A stretch of 64,000 nucleotides of DNA, taken from the NCBI GenBank assembly GCA_026168455.1, contig CM047431.1, positions 23,315,365 through 23,379,364 of the forward strand. The letters run 5' to 3'. The notes beneath the pieces are model-generated. The model ran no database searches, was not told where the DNA came from, and was given only the letters and a program-made list of their open reading frames with translations. The stretch comes from Theocolax elegans. Its lineage: Eukaryota; Arthropoda; Insecta; Hymenoptera; Cerocephalidae. Both the position numbers and the translations under genes were made by a program. Positions within the stretch are counted from its first letter, which is position 1, and each line of letters opens with the position of its first letter. Shown here piece by piece: positions 55,389 to 64,000 of this stretch.

Positions 55389-56624
55389 AAAATTTTTTTT
55401 TATTTTTTTTTATTAGTTAAAATTTTGTGCATTAAAAAATGTATTTTTTCGCTTGCCCAGGACATTTTTAAAATTTTTATATGAAATACATTTTTCAAAG
55501 GCATTTTCAACGTTGCTCAAACGTTGTTCCAACGTTGTAACGTTGTCAAAACAACGTTGCCACAACGTTGCTACAACGTTGTGTGCTAGTAGGGCATTCA
55601 AAGAATCGTATTTTTTTTAAAAATGACTTTTTGGCCATTTTTATCACTTAATTACTCAAAATCTAACAATTTTTTCTTATATACATTAAATTGGATTTAT
55701 TGGAATTATAAAAAGTTTCAGGTATTTATCCGATTATATAACAGGTATAACTAACTGTTTTGTGTTTGTAAGCAACTTAGAGATTGAAAAGTATCAGTGA
55801 CTAACAATAGATAGTATATTTTAGTATTATTGAGCAATAATAATGCCATACTGTTTGAATGCAAGTGTACGGTTACTCTGTTTTTTTCATAAAATGCATT
55901 CGCTGTCTTTTTTAAGAAATTTGTCTAAAAACATCATAACTTGTCTGAAATGCTCTGCTGCATTCAAACTTTGCATCATTTTGAAGGTAATTAATCATCG
56001 ATGAATTAGATTTTTGGATGGGTAAAATATTTTTGATCGTACAACCCTTTTTTTTACTATAAAAGTTTTTATTAATTATAACTAGATTCAATGTTTTAAA
56101 CTAATATAAATTAAATATTTCAACAGATTCTTCTTCAAATTTATAAAATTTTTCAAATTTATTGTATATCAGAAAAAAATTTTTAATTTTGAGTTATTAA
56201 GTGATAAAAATGGCCAAAAAGTCATTTTTTTAAAAAAATTCGATTTTTTGATTGGCTATAGCTCTGGTACTAATTGAAATTCAAGTCTAAAAATTTAGTT
56301 ACACTCTATTCAAGTAGTTTTTTACTGATTCTATACATTAAAACATAATTCTATTTTTTAACTAGATCACTTCACATGGAATCTCCCATATATATATACA
56401 CATATTGTATGTATTATTATTATTATAATTTTAAGTAAATAAATGATTTAGAATATTTTAAAGTACTGCCGTGTAATAACAATGATGATATAAATTCCAA
56501 GCAATGCGCATTGTTTGGTACATATAATATATGTTACATAGGTAGTATACAACCGTGAATTTCTTTTTATTATTTTTATTCTCGTATATCCATCTAACAT
56601 ATATATATATATATGGGATATTCC

Positions 56625-57893
56625 ACACGAAGTGGTTCGATCAAAATTTTAAAATGCAAATTTTGGGTACACATTGCAAATGCTTTTCAGAATACAGAAA
56701 AAAATTTTTAGGTACTGGAATCTATTTGCTCAAAAGTTATTCTAACCTCAAAAAGTGGATTTTTCCAAGTTTTTTTCAACACCAGCTGGGTTTATCACTA
56801 TTGAACTCAAAATCTATCAACTTTTACTATAGAACATTATATGTAACATTCGTTGCTAATTGTGTCTGGAATTTATTCTTCTGGGTTAGAATTTTTAATT
56901 TCAAGGTGAATGTTATATAAACTACATGTCAATATTCAACTTAAAAAAAGTGCAAGTGCGCCACAATTGATTTTTTTTATCCAAAAGTCTAAAAGAAAGC
57001 TTGGAGCATTTTTATGGCCTCCAATTCTGTAAAAAGTTATGATAATTTTAAAAAATTTTTTTAAAAACACGAAATTTTTTAAAAAATTTAAATGGGATTT
57101 ACCATGTTAATTTTTGTGAATTTTTTCTCTTTTTTTAAATTATCATAACTTTTTACAGAATTGAAGGCCATAAAAATGCTACAGACCATTTGAAAGGTAT
57201 TACTCCAAGCTTTCTTTTAGACATTTGGATAAAAAAATCGATTGTGGCGCACTTACACTTTTTTTAAGTTAAATATTGACATGTAGTTTATATAACATTC
57301 ACCTTGGAATTAGAAATTCTAACCTAGAAGGATAAATTCTAGACACAATTAGCAACGAATGTTACATATAATGTTCTATAGTAAAAGTTGATAGATTTTG
57401 AGTTAAATAGCGGTAAACCCAGCTGGTGTTGAAAAAAACTTGGAAAAATTCATTTTCGATAGAGTATCCGTAAAGTACGACTTTACGTACTGTTTTGCGG
57501 ACGTAAAGTGCGACTTTACGAACACGTGTACAGTCTTTACGGACACGTGTACAAGAAAAAATATTGTATTGAAATTGCTAAGAACTTTACGGATACTCTC
57601 TCGAAAAGTAATGTTCGCGCCTCGGCCGTAAACTTTTTCTGCCTTGCATGTAAAGTAGCGTTCCTCGGACCTGCTTCGCAGGTCCTCGGACGCTACTTTC
57701 CACGCTCGGCTGAAAAAGTTCTACTTTACGGCCGTGGCACGAAAACTACTATTTTTGAGGTTAGAATAACTTATGATCAAATAAATTCCAGTATCTAAAA
57801 ATTTTGTCTGTATTCTGAGAAATATTTGCAATGTGTACCCAAAATTTGGTGCATATTAAAATTTTGATCGGACCAGTTCACGTGGAATACCCC
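56625..57893. mobile_element. Palindromic element with GGGATATTCCACACGAAGTG ends
   Basis: Two arms of about 450 bases in reverse complement, both flanked by TATATA. The left arm has ACCTCAAAAAGTGGATTTTT where the right arm carries an extra GC-rich cassette (about 57455-57762). Partial relatives at 895-1400 and 42118-42240. The 121-residue ORF at 56555-56920 is a chance frame. Confidence 0.88.
57455..57762. repeat. GC-rich cassette of nested hairpins in one arm
   Basis: Contains AGAGTATCCGTAAAGT / ACTTTACGGATACTCT, repeated CGTAAAGT phrases, and a long hairpin GTAGCG..CCTCGGACCTG / CAGGTCCTCGG..CGCTAC with a CTTCG loop. Absent from the opposite arm and from 895-1400. Confidence 0.8.
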
Positions 57894-58508
57894 ATATATA
57901 TATTTTATATTATAAAAAAAATTTGTCAAGTTAATAATGAATTCAACATTGATATTTATTGAATGTTAAACATGAGTGTATTTCCCACATAGCACAGAAT
58001 GTTTTTAAAATGTTTTTAAAAGGTTTCTAAGGAATGTTTGAAAGAATATTTCTAAAGAATAATCTATGTCCACTTATTGTATGCTTAAAATGATTCTTGG
58101 ATAACATTATGTTCAAGGAATGGGTATCTTTTAAAAACTTTATTTATCCTTTTAAAAACGTTGCAGAAATATTTCATAGAAACATTTTTAAAAATTGTTT
58201 CAAAGACATTGTTTAAAAACTTTATAAAATGTTGCTATGTCCACTCATAGCACGCCTAAAAACATCCTTTAAAATGTATTTAAAAGGTTTTTTTGAAGCA
58301 TTATAAGCAATGTTTCAACGACGTTATTAATAATTGCCTTTTATAAATGTGTCTGAGATGTTTTTAAGAAACTTTGGGAAAAATATCTTCTAAATATTAC
58401 TAAGTAAACCTTTGGAAAATATTATACGTCCACTTATTGAAAGCCTAAAAACATTCCTCAAAATGTAGTTAAAAGGATTTTCATAATATTTCGAGAATTA
58501 TATATGTG

Positions 58509-58907
58509 TATATAATTCGGTCTTACCGAACGCAATACTTTACTTTAGAATAAAGCAGGCCTATATTGCACTCTTTGTCCACTATGGTTGGTGGAATTTC
58601 CCAGAGCACGGCCTTTTAAAAAAATTAAAGGCGTTTCGTCCTGGATCTCCAGCTTGGACTCCTCAGTAAGGAACTGGAGATCTTACCTTAGACGCCTGTC
58701 GCAAGATGAACCGCGACGCCAGCAAGATGTTCTGTGGCTATATATAGAAAAGAGACGACGATCTCTCCAACGAGTATAGAGAGATAGTCGTCTCCATCTG
58801 GTGGTGAGAAAAACCACCAGCCAGAGTGCGACGTATTATACCGAGTCGCAAGTTATTTGAAACAAAATGAATTTATCGTTCGTAAATATCTATATATAAT
58901 TCGGTCT
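58509..58907 (-). mobile_element. 405-bp repeat unit with hammerhead-like core (copy B)
   Basis: Reverse complement of copy A at 51428-51838 with about 5 percent differences in the central part. It is bounded on both sides by TATATAATTCGGTCT(T/C)ACCGA, again a repeated junction as expected for a unit cut from a tandem or circular form. Nested in the CCCACATAG element. Confidence 0.75.
58607..58666 (-). ncRNA. Hammerhead-ribozyme-like motif (copy B), uncertain
   Basis: Same boxes as copy A on the minus strand (CTGAGGA, GTCC, GGAC, GAAAC, GCCTTT ... AAAGGC). The base triplet at the expected cleavage position is GTG, which does not fit NUH, so this copy should not self-cleave. Confidence 0.35.
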
Positions 58908-59849
58908 CACCGATGATTTGAAAACTTTTTACCTAGAGTTATATACCTCCATTTTTAAGTTTTACAAAAACATCTTAAAAACATCTCATAATCGTTTTGT
59001 AAATAATTTATTGGAAACGTTTATTAATCATTTACGCAAATGTTCCTGCAAATGTTTTTAAAAGGTTATATAAATTTTTCTATGCGAGATTCTTTATATC
59101 GAAAATACATTTGTGGAAATGGTATTAAAACGTCATTGCAACATATTGAAAAATATTTTCGTAATCATTTTTAGAAGAATCAAAGATAGATTCTAGCCAA
59201 TGTTTATAGGATATTTTAAAAACTTTTTACCTAGAGTTATTTTTCTCCATTTTTAAGTTCTACAAAAACATCTTAAAAACATCTCATAGTCGTTTTGTAC
59301 ATAATTTATTGGAAACGTTTATTAATCATTTACGCAAATGTTCCTGCAAATGTTTTTAAAATGTTATATTCATATTTTTGGTAATTGTTTTTGGTCTGAA
59401 ATAATTCTGCGGAGAAACATTAATATGACCTTTCAAAAACATTTGAATAAACATTTCCATAAAAGTTTATTTAACTTTTCGAACAATTTATTTACAGGAA
59501 CATTTTTAAGTCCTTATAAAAGTCTTCTAACTTAATGTAAATTTTTCATAAAATGAAATGTTACCAAGTCATCTTAAAAACATTTATCAAAACTTTTAAT
59601 GTTTCACACTTAAAAGGTTTTTGAGAACTTTTTTTAAAATATTTTTAAAATGTTCTTTAAATCGTTTGAAAAAGATTAAATGATCAGATTAATTGACATT
59701 TTTTATAATATTATTAGGGTTACGAAATATATATTTGTTAATCGTTTCTAGGAAGTTTTTTTTAATATTAATATAATGTTTATAAGAGGTTTATGAAAAC
59801 ATTTCTGAAAAACATTTTTTAAAAACGTTTTGTATTATGTGGGTTTAGA

Positions 59850-60020
59850 TATCACAATAATTTTAAAAGTAGAACTTCTCTACAGTAAGAAAGTGGGCAC
59901 TCAAAATAATATAGTAAAGATTGTTTTTTACTATGGCCAAACATGAACTTTCAATAAAAGAATACTCAATAATTATTGTTACATGCACTATAGTTTATTT
60001 TTTTACAAAATTATCAATTT
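59850..60020. other. AT-rich, no gene seen
   Basis: Nothing supported. Confidence 0.35.
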
Positions 60021-60027
60021 ATTAGGA

Positions 60028-60098
60028 TTATAAAAAATTATAATTATAAAAAATTATGATTATAAAAAATTATGATTATAAAAAATTATGATTATAAA
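60028..60098 (+). repeat. 16-bp tandem repeat, four units
   Basis: GATTATAAAAAATTAT repeated with one A/G difference. Confidence 0.9.
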
Positions 60099-60099
60099 A

Positions 60100-61277
60100 T
60101 CTTATTTTAGCAGTAAATTATATTTAGTACATGCTTTAAATATTTTAAATGCCTATATCCGGTTCTGTAAATGAAATAAAATTAGATCAAATTATGTAGT
60201 TTGGAGAATAAAATTATACTTTGAAGTGTTAAGTGAATTACCTTTAATTCAAATTTGGTCTCTAACAATATATGCTCGATTGTTTAAAAAATTAGATGGA
60301 AAATAATTTAAATTAGTATATGACCCGTAAGTTCCGTATTTATATCATTATTTCTAAATTGCTTCTATTAAAAGAACTATAAATTTTTTTATTATTATTA
60401 TAACAATTGCTTATACTTATATAGATTTATAATTAACCAGCGACATTGAATATATTTAATTATAATCGAGGTACAAATAGAGTAATCAAAAATTTTTTTT
60501 AATTAAATTGCTAAATAAAATAAATATAATAAAACAAAATTTTACCATATTTGTGGAGTATCAGATTACAGAAGATGAATAGCAGAAACTTATTCATATT
60601 ACACTTTTACTTTAATATTTTTATAAATTTGCTACAAAAAATATCTTTCTATAATTTTGTACTGTGGTTCACAATAATTTAAAATACATGCTTCTAGACA
60701 TTTAAAAATGATTTGAAAAATAATGTCTTGAAGAGGGACGATGGTCCTAACACACACTGTTTACTCAACTGCAATGCAAGACACAGTTAGTCTCTCTCAA
60801 ATAAGGTAGAGAACCTTTGTATAGATGGCTCACGCACTCCATCACAACTATAATCAAAAACGAGCTACGCTTTTTAAAATTTATTATTTCAGTGCATCTA
60901 AGTTTGATAAAAAAATTTATATTCATTTATAAAACCTAATCAGAAAAAATGCATATTTTATTTTAAATTTGTATTGCATTTTGCTTATTAATTTTATGTA
61001 CTATTATAATTCTTTATCTGCATGTGTGTATAAGATGTATTTTAAATTATATATATATATATATATATATATTAAATACGTAATAATAAATAATTACAAT
61101 TAAAAGTTTAATATTAAAGAAGTAATTGTTGCTGCCATGAATATATTTATTAAAACATAATACATTTAGACTTAATTTACTCTGTCTAATGATATTTTAT
61201 TAAACATAAACCCGGCACAATGCATTGATTAAGTTATGGTTTATGCTACAATAGTAAAATATTACTGTCTACAAGTT

Positions 61278-61319
<42 letters not shown>

Positions 61320-63050
61320 TATTTTTTACGATTATATATGAAAGAATATATATGTTAGATTATATCCAAATATATATGTGCGTCATTTGTGGGTTAGTGG
61401 GTTAATATTATTCTGCGCAATTTAGAATTGTATAATGAACAGTTGCAAGAATTAGCATAGTACTTACAGTCTATTTGTATCAGTTACACTTATAATGAAC
61501 GCATGTCCGCAATATGATTTTTTATGTAGATTACTTTATATACAATGATTATTATTTCTCATTTACTTAATATTAAAACATAATATGAAAAACTATGCTT
61601 TTGCGTTCTTTTCACTCATAAACTAACAATATTTCTCGTTGCCTACCTCACTAAAAATTTAGCACTAGAAGTTTCATTAAACCACATTTTGGCAACTTTA
61701 TAAAATTATTGGCAATTTTGATAAATTCACCTTCGTCTTAAACGTTTGATAAAATTAACGACTGGCCATAAAGCCGTTTCATAAAGACTTTAATTTCTAA
61801 TAAAAAATATAAACACTGTTTCTTTAGCAATTAAATTCATTACTATATCATAAACAGAAAATGAAGAAAAATAGCTTTTCAAAATTGATAAATTAAAAAT
61901 AGCAACTAATATCTACATCTAAATAACCAACATATAAGATTGAACCGAATTTCGTACTTATAAAACTAAATTTAGGTAACAAACGCTATATTATTGTATC
62001 AATAAAAGACCAGAATGTTGTAAACATTATTGAAAGCCAAAATTATTATTTCTTTATAAATTAAAATAATTTAATTATGCAATATACGAATTAAAGACTT
62101 TCACTAGTACACGTGTACAAGTCTTACAATATTGAAACTTAAAATAGCTGTTACATATTTTATTAGGCATATGTGCATATATATATGTTCATACTCGTCC
62201 GTATAAATGTATCATATACAACTAAATGCACTAAAAAATAATTTTATTTATTATAAATAACATAGTCATCGAGTTAAATCAAATGTTACTTACAAAAATA
62301 TGTTTTTACAATTATTAATTGTTAAAAGATTCTAATGATCAACGAAAATATATTTATAACTTTTAAAAAACTCCTGCTTTCATAGGAAGAACCACTTAAT
62401 TCAAAGGAAGAAAGTTATTATTCATTTAAGCTTACTCCCTTTCTTAACTCATACATTTACGCTGTAAAGAAGTTAAGTATGTAATTAAGTATACAATAAC
62501 ATAAAAGGATATAAGAATTTATCTAATTATTATACGAGATTTTAAATTCTATATGTATATACCTAAAGTGGAAATAATTTATAAAGTATGTATAAAACTT
62601 ATATGATCGACTCCCGCATAGAAAAAATTTCATTCGAGAATCATGGCAAAAAGTTTACTTGCATTATCATGGCAAAATCCCGGTTGAAAAGAACCAATGA
62701 AATCTCTTAAAAAAATTTTAATCCGATTTAATAAGTTTTTACACCAGGAAATTCTTATAAAAACTAGTAAAATGTATGATTTTTTTGTTTTATATAAGAA
62801 ATATCTAGTGAATTTTGTACTGGTATTCATTATCTCTGCATTTTCTCAAGAAAATTAATTAAAAATTCACATATTATTTTTAATAAAAATATTTTATTCT
62901 AATTTATAAGAAAATGCTAGTTGTTATTAAAGAATAAAATTAATTACGTTTTATATCAGCACTATCTAGCATTTTCAAGTAAGTAATTAAATTTCATTAT
63001 TCTAGTATAGTTTAGTATTAGACAAGTAAAACATAAAAATAATACATTTC
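60100..63050. other. AT-rich, no gene seen, with two (TA)n tracts
   Basis: TA tracts at 61047-61072 and 61279-61317. I found no exon on either strand, but a 3' UTR or intron of a gene outside the window is possible. A moderately GC-rich patch at 60730-60840 is unassigned. Confidence 0.4.
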
Positions 63051-63054
63051 ACAT

Positions 63055-63800
63055 TTTTAACGGAATACCCAAAAACTCAAATAACTTTTTTTGCGATTTG
63101 AAAAAATAAATTATTAATTTTATAGCAAGTTTGATGATCTAAGTAACACATTTTTCACGCATTTTATAATACTGATTTTAAAAAATGTTAAATAAGTTCA
63201 AAATGTTTTTTTTTGAGTTTTAAAAAACTAAATTAATTTCACATCAAGTTTCATAATCTAATATATATTTCCCTCATCTTATATAATACTCAACTTCCTT
63301 TCACACATCTGAATAAGTGTATTTCTTATTGTTAACGGTGCACCCAAAAATTGAAATAACTTCCTTTACATTAATTTTACACTAAGTTTGATAATTCCTT
63401 CCACATATATTAAAAAGTGAAATATAAAAATAACATATCACATCATTAACGGAGCACACAAAAACTAAAATAATTTCTTTTTTTATGATTTAGATAATTT
63501 AAATTAATTTCACAGAAAGTTTGATCTAATAAGTAATATATATTTCGCACATTATCTTATACAATACTACTTTCTTTCACGCACTTCAAGTATATTTTAT
63601 ATCATTGACGGTGCACTCTAAAACTTAAATAATTTTTTGTAATTTAAAAAAATAAATTTATTTGGTATCAAGTTTTATATTCTAAGTATATCATTTTGCA
63701 CACATTTTTATAACAGGTACAAATTTCTTTCACGTATATTAAGAAATGAAATAACAATTCACATCATTAACGTTGCACTTAGAAACTGCAATACTTTTTG
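63055..63800 (+). repeat. Degenerate tandem repeat of about 120-160 bases
   Basis: Phrases such as AACGGTGCACCCAAAAA at about 63059, 63334, 63452, 63606 and 63769, alternating with AAGTTTGATAATCTAA and TTTCTTTCACGCA. Strongly diverged. Confidence 0.65.
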
Positions 63801-64000
63801 TTTTTGGTTATTTGTAAAACGATAATCGGTATTATTTCATTTTTATTTGTATTTCAGTAATCTAACTCTACAATAATTTAAAATCATGCCTTAACAGTAT
63901 TTGTTATTTATTTAAAAAATTCTACTGAATATACATAGAAGTAATCCCAATATCATTTCAATAATTCAACTTTCATCAAATAATTTAAAAACATTCGTTA

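Larger units (their letters stand above)
54872..55594. mobile_element. Nested palindromic element with two opposed tRNA-like sequences
   Basis: CCCTACTAGCACACAACGTT at the left and its exact reverse complement at the right. Multiple AACGTTG phrases lie in both arms, and tRNA-like sequences face each other around the centre. CA flanks both sides. Comparison with the uninterrupted arm of the host element (near 56260) shows that removing the insert and one CA restores the arm length exactly. Confidence 0.85.
54734..56387. mobile_element. TA-flanked inverted-repeat element with GGGAGRTTCCATGTGAAG ends
   Basis: GGGAGGTTCCATGTGAAGTG at the left and its reverse complement at the right, flanked by TATATA. 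The arms continue through AATCAGTAAAAAAC and CAATTAGTACCAGAGCT. The left arm is interrupted by a second element (54872-55594). Ends are related to the 56625-57893 family. No ORF. Confidence 0.85.
57984..59843. mobile_element. Inverted-repeat element with CCCACATAG ends
   Basis: CCCACATAGCACAGAATGTT at the left and its near reverse complement (AACGTTTTGTATTATGTGGG) at the right, with many AAACATTTTTAAAA phrases. Contains a direct repeat of about 155 bases (58919-59075 and 59218-59372) and the inserted 405-bp unit. TTT lies outside both ends. No ORF that I trust. Confidence 0.7.

Noticed and set aside
56555..56920. 121-residue ORF
   Set aside because: It runs into and along one arm of the palindromic element; other copies of the arm do not keep it open.

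Overview
The window is nuclear DNA from a eukaryote, almost certainly an insect. A hymenopteran such as an ant is my guess and is not proven. It is AT-rich, has no operons or long ORFs, carries one intron-bounded exon with good splice sites, and is packed with decayed transposable elements: Ty3/Gypsy, Helitron, Tc1/mariner, a Tnp2/DUF4218-type (CACTA-like) transposase, tRNA- and 5S-derived SINEs, TTAA-site MITEs and solo LTRs. One 100-base assembly gap lies at 3726-3825.

Layout. 1-600: an exon of a Ly6/three-finger protein on the minus strand next to a 30-bp minisatellite. 890-1400: one arm of an inverted-repeat element. 1730-1855: a cluster of CACGTG palindromes. 2028-2990: a Tnp2/DUF4218-type transposase fragment. 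4470-11870: a decayed Gypsy polyprotein (minus) between two inverted copies of an AAAGAATTCTTT-rich element, followed by two tRNA-like sequences. 12872-16740: two copies of an element with TGTGACGGGC ends and an internal tRNA-like sequence. 16840-21832: a broken Helitron (minus) with 188-bp tandem repeats beyond its helicase end. 22456-28322: tandem repeats, a TTAA element, a 2.4-kb palindrome built of 306-bp units with an 8-bp target duplication, another foldback element and a SINE. 30.9-34.1 kb: a solo LTR between direct repeats, hairpins and a 5S-derived SINE. 35.4-38.7 kb: a second SINE, a mariner-type transposase fragment, a TTAA MITE and a frameshifted gene copy. 39.3-47.5 kb: degenerate repeats, two solo LTRs, a second transposase fragment of the 2028-2990 type and a weak exon candidate. 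47.8-53.4 kb: nuclear-receptor-motif repeats, two tRNA-like repeats, a nearly perfect 0.5-kb palindrome, a roughly 400-bp repeat with a hammerhead-like motif, and a solo LTR. 54-60 kb: a decayed tRNA-Arg-like sequence, a Helitron 3' end and three inverted-repeat elements, one with a second element nested in it. 60-64 kb: AT-rich sequence and a degenerate tandem array.

The only sequence I would call a host gene is the Ly6-like exon at 386-553. Almost everything else is mobile or repetitive. The main theme is that unrelated non-autonomous elements here repeatedly carry tRNA-like sequences with A and B boxes (about a dozen in 64 kb). The second point of note is a short element, present in more than one copy and partly in tandem, whose core resembles a hammerhead ribozyme.
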